Part shown: piece by piece, positions 1-9,624 of the stretch | Layout of the letters: each line of letters begins with the position of its first letter | How positions within the stretch are numbered: the stretch's first letter is position 1 | Source of the DNA: Helicobacter labacensis | Lineage (GTDB): Bacteria; Campylobacterota; Campylobacteria; Campylobacterales; Helicobacteraceae | Direction: 5' to 3' | DNA length: 53,568 nt | Assembly: GCF_003660285.1 (NCBI RefSeq) | Contig: NZ_QXQQ01000008.1 | Coordinates: 1 to 53,568, forward strand | Program-made: the position numbers and the translations under genes | Notes under the pieces: model-generated | The model's database searches: none | What the model was told of the DNA's origin: nothing | Seen by the model: only the letters and a program-made list of their open reading frames with translations

Positions 1-2
1 AT

Positions 3-83
3 GTTTACAAAGCCTATAAGCGGGCTAAAAGAGATTTAGACGCGTTGGCTAGTGATCCCAAATACCAAAATCGCGATGTGTAG
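3..83 (+). CDS. 3' end of an unidentified protein (cut by window edge)
   Basis: An open frame enters from the left edge and ends at the TAG at 81-83. It encodes 26 residues, very rich in Lys, Arg, Asp and Tyr (ending DPKYQNRDV), so it reads like a basic, helical C-terminus. The next gene's ATG at 76 overlaps its last codons (ATGTGTAG), which suggests one operon and translational coupling. The product is not recognisable from so short a piece. Confidence 0.5.
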   Translation, partial: VYKAYKRAKRDLDALASDPKYQNRDV

Positions 84-447
84 TCTTAAGTGCGCCTTAT
101 TTGTGTTCTTGTGCAATGTGGGGGGGGCTGGTGGGGTGGCTTATGGCTGGGGGGCTGTGGGTTTACTCAATTTTGAAGGGGCGTTTATAGGCTTTTTACT
201 GGTCTTGCTCACAGGATACCAAAAACTCAAAAACGCCTTGCAAAACCCCACGCAAAAAATCCCTTCTAAATTTGTGCTGGGCATGGAATTGGGCTTGAGC
301 TGGGGCAAGATCGGAGCATACATGTTACTCTTGGGCGCGCTCTTGGCTCTCATGCGCTTTGGACTCTTTGTTCCCCTCCCCTATCTTTTGGGGCTTGGGG
401 TGTGTTTGGGGAGCGCGCTAGGTCTTTGCCTGCTTAAAAAACCCTAG
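76..447 (+). CDS. Small hydrophobic membrane protein, unknown function
   Basis: A protein of about 123 residues with three or four predicted membrane segments: the N-terminal stretch around CALFVFLCNVGG, the GAFIGFLLVLL segment, and a C-terminal pair starting near the residues IGAYMLLLGALLAL and ending in LGSALGLCLL. A basic cytoplasmic-looking loop with several Lys separates the halves. The start at 76 is chosen because it overlaps the upstream stop; an in-frame ATG at 52 lies inside the upstream gene. Its TAG (445-447) and the TAG of convergent ackA share one CTAG, so the two genes end on the same four bases. I do not recognise the family. Confidence 0.6.
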   Translation: MCSLKCALFVFLCNVGGAGGVAYGWGAVGLLNFEGAFIGFLLVLLTGYQKLKNALQNPTQKIPSKFVLGMELGLSWGKIGAYMLLLGALLALMRFGLFVPLPYLLGLGVCLGSALGLCLLKKP

Positions 448-1652
448 GCTTGTTTGAGCTTTTGGACGATCTGAGAAGTTTGCCTAGCGATCGCCCACTC
501 TTCATTGGTTGGCACGCGCAAAATCTGCACGGCTGTGTTGGGTTGGCTTAGATTCACCACGCCCTTGGGCAAATTTTCATTGAGTTGCGCATCGAGTGCC
601 ATGCCAAAGTTCTCTAAATTGGCGCAAACGGCTTTGCGTAGGCGCGCGCAATTTTCCCCCACCCCTCCCGTGAAGATCAACGCATCAATTCTGCCTAGGG
701 CTAATAAGTAAGACCCGATGTATTTGCGGATACGATAGGCATACATTTCAAAGGCAAGTTTGGCTTTTTCATCGCCTTGTTCGATCAACGCCTCCACGCT
801 ACGCATATCGCTTTTACCACACAAGCCCTTTAACCCGCTTTCTTTGTTCAACACATCATTAACCTCTTGTAAGCTCTTGCCCTGAATTTGCATGATATAG
901 CCTAGTAAAGCCGGATCCAAATCCCCCGAGCGCGTCCCCATAATGAGCCCCTCTAAGGGAGTCAATCCCATAGAGGTGTCTACACTCTTGCCCTCTTTAA
1001 TGGCGCACACACTTGCCCCATTGCCTAAGTGCAAAGAGATGGCGTTGAACTGATCGTAGGGGATGTTTAAAAACTTGGCTGCTTCCATCGCCACGAAGTG
1101 GTGTGAAGTGCCATGGAAGCCATAGCGGCGCAATTTGTAGGTTTCATAGAGATCATGGGGCAGGGCGTAGGTGAAGGCATGGGGGGGGATGCTTTGGTGG
1201 AACGCGGTATCAAAAACAGCCACTTGGGGGATGTGGGGGGCGCGTTTTTTCAGGGCTTGGATCCCCCTTAAGTGCGCAGGATTGTGTAGGGGGGCTAGGA
1301 AAGCGAGTTTTTCAATGTGGGCGATCACCCCCTCATCAATCAGTGTGGGTTCAATGAATAAATCCCCCCCATGCACCACGCGATGCCCCACTCCATCTAC
1401 ATGCCCCAAACTCTTTAACACCTCTAGATGTGCCAAAGTGTCCTCTATGTGTTGCAAACCGGCATCGTAGGTAGGGATGTCCAAACATTCCTTACTAATC
1501 TGGGCGTGCCCTTGGTGGGTATAAATTTGGGCTTGCGAACACTCCCCGCCAATCTGCTCTACAATGCCCTTAGCCAGCACGCTTTTTTTCTCCATGTGGA
1601 ACAACTGGAATTTAATAGAGGAACTCCCTAGATTTAAGACGAGAATACGCAT
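444..1652 (-). CDS. ackA: Acetate kinase
   Basis: A 402-residue acetate kinase that makes ATP and acetate from acetyl phosphate and ADP. The N-terminus has the family signature (VLNLGSSSIKFQLF), the middle has FDTAFH, and the SLHLGNGASV plus GTRSGDLDP motifs of the ASKHA fold follow; full length for the family. It starts three bases after the pta stop, so pta-ackA is one operon with pta first. As I recall, some H. pylori genomes carry a broken ackA; this copy has no frameshift. It would let the cell turn acetyl-CoA released by the neighbouring ketone pathway into ATP. Confidence 0.96.
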   Translation of the reverse strand: MRILVLNLGSSSIKFQLFHMEKKSVLAKGIVEQIGGECSQAQIYTHQGHAQISKECLDIPTYDAGLQHIEDTLAHLEVLKSLGHVDGVGHRVVHGGDLFIEPTLIDEGVIAHIEKLAFLAPLHNPAHLRGIQALKKRAPHIPQVAVFDTAFHQSIPPHAFTYALPHDLYETYKLRRYGFHGTSHHFVAMEAAKFLNIPYDQFNAISLHLGNGASVCAIKEGKSVDTSMGLTPLEGLIMGTRSGDLDPALLGYIMQIQGKSLQEVNDVLNKESGLKGLCGKSDMRSVEALIEQGDEKAKLAFEMYAYRIRKYIGSYLLALGRIDALIFTGGVGENCARLRKAVCANLENFGMALDAQLNENLPKGVVNLSQPNTAVQILRVPTNEEWAIARQTSQIVQKLKQA

Positions 1653-1655
1653 GCT

Positions 1656-3143
1656 CTACCCCTGTGCTTGGATAGCGGTGATAATGATCGTGTTGATCAC
1701 ATCTTCTACCAAACAGCCCCGACTCAAATCATTGACCGGTTTTTTAAGCCCTTGCAATACAGGACCGATGGCTAGAGTTTTTGCGGTGCGTTGCACGGCT
1801 TTATAGGCGATATTGCCCGCGTCTAAATCCGGGAAAATAAAGACATTGGCTTGTCCGGCTACAGGGCTTCCGGGCATTTTCTTAGCCCCTGTTTTAGCAT
1901 CGATAGCCGCATCAAATTGCAAGGGACCATCAATGAGAAGATTCTCATCTAAATGGCGCGCGATCTCCAAAGCCTCACGCACCTTATCTACATCAGGACC
2001 CTTGCCAGAAGTGCCCGTAGAATAAGAGAGCATGGCAATTTTGGGCTCGATACCAAAACTCTTAGCCGTGCGCGCGGAACTAAGAGCGATATGGGCTAAC
2101 TCTTGCGCGCTGGGGTTGGGGTTGATCGCGCAATCAGCAAAGACTAGCACACGCGTATCCAAGCACATGAAAAACACACTAGACACCAAACTCACACCCG
2201 TGTGGAGTTTGATAGTTTGCAAGGCAGGGCGCACGGTGTCTGCTGTAGTGTGCGTGGCTCCTGAAACCATACCATCGGCATGCGCGCTATAAACCAACAT
2301 GGTCCCAAAATAAGTCGGGGTTTTGACTAACTCTTGGGCTTCTTGTAGGCTTAACCCCTTGCTTTGGCGCAAAGCATAGAGGGTGTTAGCAAAATTGTCT
2401 AAATACTCAGAGGTATTAGGGTCTATGATCGTGCACGCTTGCAAATCAAGCCCTAAGTCTTTGGCATCTTGGGCGATCTTGCCAGCTTGACCCAGCAAGA
2501 TGATCTTAGCGGCTTGGCTTTGGGTGATCGCTTGGGCAGCTTGCAGGATTCTAGGGTCTTGACTCTCGGGCAAAACAATGGTCTTGAGCGCGCCTCTAGC
2601 GCGCCTAAGCAACTCGGCTTGGAAGCGCACCGGGCTTAGGATCGCGCTCTTGCTTTGCTGGATGGCTTGTAGTGCTGGGCTTAAATCTTGTGGCAGGGCA
2701 TCTAAATCCAAGACAAGGTGGTTGGTCTCACTCTTGTGATACCCCTGCGTCAAACTCAGCGGGTTAACAAGCCCAGCACGCACCAAGCTAGAGTGGGCTA
2801 GCGCGCACGCATGCGCGTCCCCTTGTAAAGCATTGATCACCACCAAATTCAGATGTTGGGCGAGTTTGGTAGCGATATTGGGGTCTAAGGCTTGCAAATT
2901 CTCCAACGCGCTAGAGCGCAACAGGAGATAATCCTGCTTGGCTAGTTGATCTTGATAGGCTTGTAGCCAAGGCGCAAAATCCCCTTTTTCTAACAAGGCG
3001 ATGAGCCTAGGCACGGTCAGACCTAAGGTGGCTTCTACAACCTTAAAACTCTTAGGTTGCGTGGCGAACATGCCCTCTAAACAGGCTAAACTCTTTTCTT
3101 CTAGCGCGCCACTTGGCGCGATCAACAATATCCCATAACCCAT
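1656..3143 (-). CDS. pta: Phosphate acetyltransferase (medium-length form)
   Basis: A 495-residue phosphotransacetylase converting acetyl-CoA and phosphate to acetyl phosphate for AckA. The catalytic PTA_PTB domain fills the last 330 residues, with SPVRFQAELLRRA, TIVLPESQDPRI, DGMVSGATHTTADTVRP and GKGPDVDKVREAL visible. The first 165 residues are a reduced version of the N-terminal regulatory region seen in long Pta proteins, so the length lies between the short (about 330) and long (about 700) forms. The ATG at 3143 has an AAAGGA site upstream. A TATAAT box lies directly after aroK, giving the operon its own promoter. Confidence 0.95.
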   Translation of the reverse strand: MGYGILLIAPSGALEEKSLACLEGMFATQPKSFKVVEATLGLTVPRLIALLEKGDFAPWLQAYQDQLAKQDYLLLRSSALENLQALDPNIATKLAQHLNLVVINALQGDAHACALAHSSLVRAGLVNPLSLTQGYHKSETNHLVLDLDALPQDLSPALQAIQQSKSAILSPVRFQAELLRRARGALKTIVLPESQDPRILQAAQAITQSQAAKIILLGQAGKIAQDAKDLGLDLQACTIIDPNTSEYLDNFANTLYALRQSKGLSLQEAQELVKTPTYFGTMLVYSAHADGMVSGATHTTADTVRPALQTIKLHTGVSLVSSVFFMCLDTRVLVFADCAINPNPSAQELAHIALSSARTAKSFGIEPKIAMLSYSTGTSGKGPDVDKVREALEIARHLDENLLIDGPLQFDAAIDAKTGAKKMPGSPVAGQANVFIFPDLDAGNIAYKAVQRTAKTLAIGPVLQGLKKPVNDLSRGCLVEDVINTIIITAIQAQG

Positions 3144-3171
3144 TGGTCGTCCTTTATGTAAAGATAGTGTT

Positions 3172-3177
3172 ATTATA
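3172..3177 (-). promoter_or_regulatory. -10 box for pta-ackA
   Basis: Read on the minus strand this is a perfect TATAAT, about 28 bases before the pta ATG and just after the aroK stop codon. It fits the Helicobacter housekeeping sigma factor, which depends mainly on the -10 element. No clear -35 box was required or seen. Confidence 0.6.
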
Positions 3178-3179
3178 AC

Positions 3180-3662
3180 TTACTCTTGATCCAAGAGCTT
3201 TAAAATTTGCGCGACCACTTGGGGGGGGGGTTGGTTGGCGTTGATAATGTGTTGGGCTAGGCGCGCATACAAAGGGGCGCGCGCTACATAGAGCTCATAA
3301 AGGGCTTGTTGGCTTGTAAATAAGGGGCGTTTTGGGCTATCTTGTAACAACCGTGCGTGTAGAACTTCAAAATCGGCTTGCAAATAGCACACCACCCCGC
3401 TCCCTAGAGTATTATAAAGGGGCATACCCCCCCCAGTAGCTACCACGCAATTAGAGAGCCCGTTGAGGCGCGCGATGCATTGGGCTTCTAAATGCCTAAA
3501 ATGCGCATCCCCATAGAGGGAGAAAATTTCCCCCACACTCAACCCCACTTCTTGGCAAATCGCCACATCGCTATCCACAAAGCCATAACCCAAATGTGTG
3601 GCTAGCAACTCCCCCACACAACTCTTCCCACTCCCCATAAACCCAATGAGCCACACCTTCAT
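3180..3662 (-). CDS. aroK: Shikimate kinase
   Basis: A 160-residue shikimate kinase of the aromatic amino acid pathway, phosphorylating shikimate with ATP. Visible are the P-loop GFMGSGKS at residues 7-14, the shikimate-binding DSD near 31-33, the Arg of HFRHLE near 56-60, the TGGGMP motif near 76-81, and the lid Arg in KRPLF. Length is normal. Its ATG overlaps the eno stop by four bases, so it is cotranscribed and probably coupled to eno. In H. pylori eno and aroK also lie close together, as I recall it. Confidence 0.94.
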   Translation of the reverse strand: MKVWLIGFMGSGKSCVGELLATHLGYGFVDSDVAICQEVGLSVGEIFSLYGDAHFRHLEAQCIARLNGLSNCVVATGGGMPLYNTLGSGVVCYLQADFEVLHARLLQDSPKRPLFTSQQALYELYVARAPLYARLAQHIINANQPPPQVVAQILKLLDQE

Positions 3663-4927
3663 GCAAAGAGTTTGCTACCCAAAAATTCCCCTTGCATTTC
3701 TTGGGCGATCTCTAATAAGCGGTTGTATTTGGCGGTGCGCTCCCCCCTAGCTGGCGCGCCTGTCTTAATCTGGGCGGTATTAAGCCCCACAGCAAAATCC
3801 GCGATAAAACTATCCTCACTCTCTGCGCTACGGTGGCTCATCACACAGGCATAGCCCGCACGCTGGGCGCATTGGATTGTCTCTAAAGTCTGGGAGAGCG
3901 TGCCAATTTGGTTGGGCTTGATGAGAATCGCGTTGGCTAATTTGCGCGCGATACCTTGTTCTAAAAGGGCTTTATTGGTTACAAAGAGATCATCGCCCAC
4001 AAGCTGGATTTTATTCCCCAAAGTGCTGGTGAGTTGCGCCCAGCCTTCGTAATCCTCCTCACCTAGAGCGTCCTCAATAGACACAATGGGGTATTGGCGG
4101 CACAGCACACTGTAATGTTCAATGAGCTCCTCACTCTCTAATTCCTTGTCCTCGCTATTGAGGGTGTAACGCCCTTGGGGGTTTAGCAGTCCACTACTAG
4201 CGATGTCTAAAGCCAGCGCGATCTGCGCGCCCGGCTTATAGCCTGCCTTTTCAATGGCTTTGAGCAACCACTCTAGGGGTTCTGTGTTGTTTTTAAAATC
4301 GGGCGCAAACCCCCCCTCATCGCCCACCCCCACGCTATAGCCCGCCTCAGACAACATCGCTTTGAGATGGTGGTAAACCTCCACACCCGCGCGCAAGGCT
4401 TCAGAAAAGTCTTCAAACCCTAAGGGCATGATCATATACTCTTGGAAGTCTAGGCAATTATTGGCATGCGCCCCTCCATTGATGACATTGAGCATGGGCA
4501 CGGGCAAGATACGCGCGTTTAACCCCCCTAAGTAACGATAAAGAGGCAGGTGCAAGGACTGCGCGCTGGCGCGCGCCAATGCCATAGACACCCCTAAAAC
4601 CGCGTTTGCGCCTAAATGCGCGTAATTGGGGGTATTATCTAGAGCTAGCATGAGCGCGTCTGCCCCAGCTTGATCATAGGGGTCTTTGCCCTGTAAAGCG
4701 GCGTTGATGTGCTGGTTGACAAAATTGCACGCTTGCAAAACCCCCTTGCCTAAAAACTTAGAAGAATCCCCATCTCTTAGTTCTAGCGCCTCTTTCTTGC
4801 CCGTGCTAGCCCCGCTAGGCACGATCGCCACACCCACACTCCCATCGCTAAGAACTACCTTGGCTTTTAGCGTGGGTTGGGCGCGGCTGTCTAGGACTTG
4901 GCTGGCATAAATTTGTGCAATATGCAT
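3659..4927 (-). CDS. eno: Enolase
   Basis: A 422-residue phosphopyruvate hydratase of glycolysis and gluconeogenesis. Family motifs are intact: [15 protein letters not shown] near the N-terminus, the GAHANN metal-loop region, VGDEGGFAP, the metal ligands in [14 protein letters not shown] and VGDDLF, the catalytic Lys in LIKPNQIGT, and the SHRSAESED signature. The start has an AAGGAAA ribosome site nine bases upstream. It leads an operon with aroK, read divergently from the ketone-degradation operon. Confidence 0.96.
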   Translation of the reverse strand: MHIAQIYASQVLDSRAQPTLKAKVVLSDGSVGVAIVPSGASTGKKEALELRDGDSSKFLGKGVLQACNFVNQHINAALQGKDPYDQAGADALMLALDNTPNYAHLGANAVLGVSMALARASAQSLHLPLYRYLGGLNARILPVPMLNVINGGAHANNCLDFQEYMIMPLGFEDFSEALRAGVEVYHHLKAMLSEAGYSVGVGDEGGFAPDFKNNTEPLEWLLKAIEKAGYKPGAQIALALDIASSGLLNPQGRYTLNSEDKELESEELIEHYSVLCRQYPIVSIEDALGEEDYEGWAQLTSTLGNKIQLVGDDLFVTNKALLEQGIARKLANAILIKPNQIGTLSQTLETIQCAQRAGYACVMSHRSAESEDSFIADFAVGLNTAQIKTGAPARGERTAKYNRLLEIAQEMQGEFLGSKLFA

Positions 4928-4954
4928 TCTATTTTCCTTAAATGGTGTGGAAGG

Positions 4955-4960
4955 ATTTTA
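4955..4960 (-). promoter_or_regulatory. Extended -10 promoter for eno-aroK
   Basis: On the minus strand this reads TAAAAT preceded by TGC, an extended -10 element (TGnTAAAAT). It lies about 28 bases upstream of the eno ATG. The same TGnTAAAAT pattern also precedes hsdM and the HEPN gene in this window. Confidence 0.55.
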
Positions 4961-5134
4961 GCAGAGTATTGTTAGATTTGGACGATCAAAGCCAAAATCC
5001 TAAAATGTGCCTATTACGCGTTAGTGTTACTAAATGTAAGTCGCGCCACACCTAATTTATAACATTCAAGGTTTATTAACTAAACGCTTATTTTAGTGCA
5101 CGACAATGCTCGGTAAATCTTTCAAGGGGATGAG
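4961..5134. promoter_or_regulatory. Divergent regulatory region between eno and the thiolase operon
   Basis: This AT-rich gap separates two divergent operons. Toward the thiolase gene an AAGGGG ribosome site ends six bases before its ATG, and a weak TATTTT near 5091 could be a -10 box. I see no obvious operator dyad and no adjacent regulator gene, so control of the ketone operon is not apparent from this window. Confidence 0.4.
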
Positions 5135-6310
5135 ATGGCAGAACAAGCGGAAGTTTATATTTACAGCGCGAAACGAAGTCCTATAGGGTCGTTTAATGGG
5201 AGTTTGTCTAGCGTGCCGGCCACAACTTTGGGGAGTGTGGTGGGCGCACAAGCCCTAGAGGCTAGCGGGTTTGATTCTAGCTTGGTAGATACCTGCATTG
5301 TGGGCAATGTGATCAGCGCTGGACTCAAGCAAGCCCCCGCTAGGCAAGTTGCCCTCAATGCTAATTTGCCTAAGTCTGTGGGCTGTTTTTTGGTGAATGA
5401 AGCTTGTGGCTCGGGCTTGCGCGCGGTGATGTTAGGGGCTAATGCCATCGCCCTAGGGCGATCCCAAGTGGTTTTAGCAGGGGGGATAGAAAACATGAGC
5501 CTAGCCCCGCATTTGCTCATGGGGAGCAGGGGGGGGTTTAAGATGGGCGATGCCAAGTTAGAAGATAGCTTGTTTAAAGATGGTTTGCTAGATGCTTACC
5601 AACATGCCTTAATGGGGGACTTTGCCGAAGGGTGCGCTAAGGATCACAAGCTGAGTAGGGAAGAACAAGATGGCTTTGCCAAACACAGCTATGAAAAAGC
5701 CCTCAAGGCGCTTGAAACGAAGGCTTTTGATTTGGAGATCGTGCCCATTAGCGTTAAAGGCAAAAAGGGGGAGGTGCTGGTGAGCCTAGATGAGGAGCCG
5801 GGTAAGGTAGATTTTGACAAGGGCTTGAAACTCAAGCCTGCCTTTGATAAGGAGGGGACGATCACCGCCTTTAATGCCAGCAAGATTAGCGATGGGGCGA
5901 GCATGTTAGTCATTGCTAGCCAAGAGCTAGCAAAAGACACTTCTACTAAACCCTTAGCTAAAATCCTAGATTACAATTCTTTCAGCCACGATCCCCATCT
6001 CTTCCCCATTGCCCCTGCTCCGGCTATCAAAGAACTTTTAAAACGCAACCACAAACAAGTGGGCGACATCGATCTCTATGAGATCAGCGAGGCTTTTGCG
6101 GTGGTGGGGCTTTTAACCCAAAGAGAATTGGGGCTCAAAGATACACAGGTAAATGTGCATGGGGGCGCGATTGCTTTAGGGCATCCCATCGGGGCGAGTG
6201 GGGCTAGAATTTTAACGACTCTAGTCCATGCCCTGCATACCCACAACAAGCATTTAGGCGTGGCGTGTCTGTGTGTGGGGGGGGGGCGAAGCGGTGGCGA
6301 TGTTGGTTGA
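5135..6310 (+). CDS. Acetyl-CoA acetyltransferase (thiolase), C-terminus shifted at a G tract
   Basis: A 391-residue thiolase that splits acetoacetyl-CoA with CoA into two acetyl-CoA. The nucleophile Cys91 sits in NEACGSGL, the His is in GHPIGASG, and the second Cys is in CLCVGGG. The gene leads an operon with scoA-scoB, matching the acetoacetate-using cluster of H. pylori. The last residues are odd: after ten G (6277-6286) the protein reads RSGGDVG and stops. With nine G the frame would instead read EAVAMLVERL and stop at 6320, the expected thiolase C-terminus. All catalytic residues precede the shift. Phase variation or a sequencing error would both explain it. Confidence 0.93.
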   Translation: MAEQAEVYIYSAKRSPIGSFNGSLSSVPATTLGSVVGAQALEASGFDSSLVDTCIVGNVISAGLKQAPARQVALNANLPKSVGCFLVNEACGSGLRAVMLGANAIALGRSQVVLAGGIENMSLAPHLLMGSRGGFKMGDAKLEDSLFKDGLLDAYQHALMGDFAEGCAKDHKLSREEQDGFAKHSYEKALKALETKAFDLEIVPISVKGKKGEVLVSLDEEPGKVDFDKGLKLKPAFDKEGTITAFNASKISDGASMLVIASQELAKDTSTKPLAKILDYNSFSHDPHLFPIAPAPAIKELLKRNHKQVGDIDLYEISEAFAVVGLLTQRELGLKDTQVNVHGGAIALGHPIGASGARILTTLVHALHTHNKHLGVACLCVGGGRSGGDVG

Positions 6311-6329
6311 GAGATTATAGGGAGCGCAG

Positions 6330-7022
6330 ATGAAGGTGGTTAGCAGTATTGAGCAAGCCATTGCGGGCGTGCAAGATGGCATGACGATCATGTTTGGAGG
6401 CTTTGGGCTGTGTGGCATTCCAGAAAATGCCATTTTAGCCCTAAGCAAAAGCGGAGTTAAAAACATCACTTGTATTTCTAATAACCCCGGGGTGGATGAC
6501 TTTGGGCTGGGCTTGTTAGTGAGAAACAAGCAAATTAAAAAGATGATTGCTAGCTATGTGGGCGAAAACGCCACCTTTGAGCAGCAATTTTTAGCCGGCG
6601 AAGTAGAGGTAGAATTTAATCCTCAAGGCACTTTAGCCGAGCGCATTAGAGCCGGGGGGGCGGGCATTCCGGGCTTTTACACCCCCACCGGGGTAGGCAC
6701 GATCATTGCTCAGGGCAAGGAGCACAAAGAATTTAACGGGCGCACCTACATTTTAGAAACCGCACTTAAAGCGGATTTTGCTTTTATTAAAGCCCAAAAG
6801 GCAGACAGCTATGGCAATCTGATTTTCAATAAAACCGCGATGAATTTTAATCCCATGATGGCTAAAGCGGCTAGGGTGAGCGTGGTAGAGGTAGAAGAGA
6901 TTGTGGAGCTAGGCGCGTTAGATCCTAATTTTATCCATGTCCCCGGGGTGTATATCGATCGCATTTTCAAGGGGAGCTTTGAAAAGCGCATCGAACAACT
7001 CACACTCAAAAAGGGAGAATGA
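6330..7022 (+). CDS. scoA: Succinyl-CoA:3-oxoacid CoA-transferase subunit A
   Basis: A 230-residue alpha subunit of the enzyme moving CoA from succinyl-CoA to acetoacetate, producing acetoacetyl-CoA for the thiolase next door. The family signature [14 protein letters not shown] lies at residues 22-35, and the [13 protein letters not shown] loop is present. Length is standard. A GGAG site precedes the ATG. Its stop overlaps the scoB start (ATGA), normal for tightly coupled subunits. Confidence 0.95.
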   Translation: MKVVSSIEQAIAGVQDGMTIMFGGFGLCGIPENAILALSKSGVKNITCISNNPGVDDFGLGLLVRNKQIKKMIASYVGENATFEQQFLAGEVEVEFNPQGTLAERIRAGGAGIPGFYTPTGVGTIIAQGKEHKEFNGRTYILETALKADFAFIKAQKADSYGNLIFNKTAMNFNPMMAKAARVSVVEVEEIVELGALDPNFIHVPGVYIDRIFKGSFEKRIEQLTLKKGE

Positions 7023-7639
7023 TGGATTATAGCAACATGGGTTGGAGTCGCCAGCAAATGGCGCAAAAGGCGGTGGAGGATATTAAAGACGGGTATTCCA
7101 TCAATCTAGGCATTGGCATCCCCACTTTGGTAGCCGATTTCATCCCCAAAAATATCCGGGTGATGTTGCAAAGCGAAAATGGGATGCTTGGCATGGGACC
7201 CTTTCCCACACAAGAGCAGGTCGATCCCGATCTCATCAACGCGGGCAAGCAAACCATCACGCAAGGGATTGGGGCGAGTTATTTTAGCTCTGCTGAGAGT
7301 TTTGCGATGATTAGAGGGCAACACATTGATTTGACGATTCTAGGGGCAATGGAGGTTTCAGCAAATGGGGATTTAGCCAGCTGGATGGTGCCCGGTAAGC
7401 TAGTGAAGGGCATGGGGGGGGCGATGGATCTAGTGGCAAGCGCGAAAAAAGTCATTGTGCTCATGCAACACACCGATAAAAAGGGTAATTGTAAGTTAGT
7501 CAAGGAGTGTAGCCTGCCCCTCACAGGTCCTAAGTGTGTTTCTAAGGTGATTACCAATTTGGGGGTGTTTGCGATCAAAAAGGGCAAGTTCATCCCCCTA
7601 GAGTTAGCCCCGGGGGTGGATCAAGCCCCATTACCTTAA
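7019..7639 (+). CDS. scoB: Succinyl-CoA:3-oxoacid CoA-transferase subunit B
   Basis: A 206-residue beta subunit carrying the catalytic Glu53 in [10 protein letters not shown], which forms the thioester intermediate. The glycine-rich [11 protein letters not shown] helix is also present. It starts on ATGATG overlapping the scoA stop. The ketone carboxylase genes follow, separated only by a strong AAGGAGG-containing leader. No atoE transporter gene sits between, unlike the H. pylori order as I recall it. Confidence 0.95.
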   Translation: MMDYSNMGWSRQQMAQKAVEDIKDGYSINLGIGIPTLVADFIPKNIRVMLQSENGMLGMGPFPTQEQVDPDLINAGKQTITQGIGASYFSSAESFAMIRGQHIDLTILGAMEVSANGDLASWMVPGKLVKGMGGAMDLVASAKKVIVLMQHTDKKGNCKLVKECSLPLTGPKCVSKVITNLGVFAIKKGKFIPLELAPGVDQAPLP

Positions 7640-7704
7640 AAGGAGGTGCTAGAACATCATCATGCCTTATGTCATCACAATCCAAAAAACAGCAAAGGAC
7701 GGAC

Positions 7705-9615
7705 ATGAAATACCTAGTCAATTTAGATAATGGCGGGACTCTCACAGATATTTGTGTGGTGCGCGGTTCAGAGGTGCGTTACACCAAAACTCTAACAACC
7801 CCCGTGGATTTATCTGAGTGCTTTTTTAAAGGCATCACAAAAGCCAGTGAGGAGATTTATGGCGCAGGTGGTTTTATCAAGCTATTGCACACCACTGAGC
7901 TGATTCGCTACTCCTCCACCCAAGGGACAAATGCCCTAGTGGAGCGCAAGGGACCCAAGCTAGGTTTGATCACCGATGATCCCCACTTGCATGCCAAACT
8001 CACCCAAAGCGCGAATCAAAAAGACCTCTTTGAAAGTTTGGTTGGCACGCGTTTAGCGCTCTTGGGTCATATCCACGATCCCCATAAAATAGAGAGTGAG
8101 TTGGTGAGCGCGGTTAACACCTTGACTAATAAGGGCGCAGAACGCTTGGTGGTGGCTATAAAGGATAAGGACACCGAAAGGGAGTTCAAGCATGTTTTTT
8201 TACTGCAATTCCCTAGGCACTTGCTAGGCTCTGTGCCCGTGCTCTTTTCATGGGAGTTTACTAATGACACGAGTCGCACTAGACGCATTTGGTCAGCGTT
8301 GCTTAATAGCTTTTTACACCCCACGATGGAGCGTTTTTTATACTCTGCTGAACACCGCCTCAAAGCCCATAAGGTGAAAAATCCCTTGCTCATTTACCGC
8401 AATGATGGCGCGTCCTCGCGGGTGGCTAAATCTGTCGCGCTTAAAACCTATTCCTCAGGTCCTAGGGGGGGGATTGAGGGCACAAAAGCCTTAGCTAAAG
8501 CCTATGGTTTTAACCATGTTTTGATGGTGGATGTGGGGGGCACCACTTCAGATGTGGGCGAAGTGGAAGCGCACAAGATCAAGACTGAAAGACGCGGATC
8601 TGTGGAGGGCATTCAAATTTCTTTTGAGCTGAGCGATGTGAAATCTTTTGGGGTGGGAGGTGGATCAATTTTGCGCGTGGATGATAAGGGTAGTATCACC
8701 GTGGGACCAGATAGCGTAGGGGCAGCCCCCGGACCGGCTTGCTTTGGCTTTGGGGGCAAGGAGGCGACCATGACCGATGTCAATGTGGCTTTAGGGATCA
8801 TCGATCCAGACACCTATTTGAATGGACAACAAAAACTAGACAAAGAGCGCGCCATTCAGGCGATCAGCGAGAAGATCGCCAAGCCCTTGGGCGTGAGTTT
8901 AGAAAAAGCCCTATTTGCCATACAAGAAGCCTACGCCCAAAAATTAGCCGCATGTTTGAGCGCGCATGTGCAAAAGGACACGGTGCTAGCAGCCTTTGGG
9001 GGCGGGGGACCTATGAGCGCGTGTTTGGCTGCAAAAAAAGCGGGCATCAAGCGCGTGATTGTGCCTAAATTGGCTGCGGTGTTCTCTGCTTATGGGATCA
9101 GTTTCTCAGATGTCGCCCAAACTTTTGAGCGCGACATCACGGACTTGAGCAAGTCTGAGATTGAAACAATCCAAGCGCAAATGCATGAACAAGCCAAACG
9201 CCACATGTTCCAAGAGGGTTATAATTGGAGCGAGTGCAAGCATGAATGGAAAGTGGTGGTAGAAAACGCCGATGGGTCTGAAGACCATGTTACCCACTTG
9301 GGGGACACCGCCCAAATCAATGTGGATCAAAGGCGCATTTTGGCATGCCATGTGCGCTATGAACTCTCCCACCCTAGTTTGCGCGCCAGCTTACCCAAAC
9401 CTAAAACCAGTGCCAAAGTGAGCGGTAGCCGTGAGGTGCTACAAGAGGAGGGGAAACGCCCAACCCCTGTGGTGATCTTGCTAGACCAACAAGCCGGCGC
9501 GCACATGGATGGTCCTGCCATTGTGGAGGGTCCCTATTTCACTACAAGAGTGCCTGAGGGGTGGAGTTTGCTCATCACCGACAATGGCGATTTGATTTTA
9601 GAAGACAAAGCTTAA
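7705..9615 (+). CDS. HyuA-like subunit of an ATP-dependent ketone carboxylase (first of two)
   Basis: About 636 residues of the hydantoinase A / oxoprolinase family, an ASKHA-fold ATPase. Two phosphate-binding motifs are visible: NLDNGGTLTD near the start and MVDVGGTTSDVG in the middle, with TQGTNALVERKGP and AAPGPACFG also typical. The start at 7705 gives the usual HyuA N-terminus and has an AAAGGA site six bases away; an in-frame ATG at 7669 would add 12 residues but lacks a well-placed site. It differs strongly from the 713-residue HyuA paralogue two genes downstream, so it is a distinct subunit. By analogy with acetophenone carboxylase one HyuA protein may activate bicarbonate and the other the ketone enol; this assignment is inference. 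Confidence 0.85.
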   Translation: MKYLVNLDNGGTLTDICVVRGSEVRYTKTLTTPVDLSECFFKGITKASEEIYGAGGFIKLLHTTELIRYSSTQGTNALVERKGPKLGLITDDPHLHAKLTQSANQKDLFESLVGTRLALLGHIHDPHKIESELVSAVNTLTNKGAERLVVAIKDKDTEREFKHVFLLQFPRHLLGSVPVLFSWEFTNDTSRTRRIWSALLNSFLHPTMERFLYSAEHRLKAHKVKNPLLIYRNDGASSRVAKSVALKTYSSGPRGGIEGTKALAKAYGFNHVLMVDVGGTTSDVGEVEAHKIKTERRGSVEGIQISFELSDVKSFGVGGGSILRVDDKGSITVGPDSVGAAPGPACFGFGGKEATMTDVNVALGIIDPDTYLNGQQKLDKERAIQAISEKIAKPLGVSLEKALFAIQEAYAQKLAACLSAHVQKDTVLAAFGGGGPMSACLAAKKAGIKRVIVPKLAAVFSAYGISFSDVAQTFERDITDLSKSEIETIQAQMHEQAKRHMFQEGYNWSECKHEWKVVVENADGSEDHVTHLGDTAQINVDQRRILACHVRYELSHPSLRASLPKPKTSAKVSGSREVLQEEGKRPTPVVILLDQQAGAHMDGPAIVEGPYFTTRVPEGWSLLITDNGDLILEDKA

Positions 9616-9624
9616 GGAGAAACC

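Noticed and set aside
8739-9068. 109-codon frame inside the first HyuA-like gene on the same strand
   Set aside because: Same-strand shadow frame of a gene with clear family motifs; composition is unlike a natural protein.
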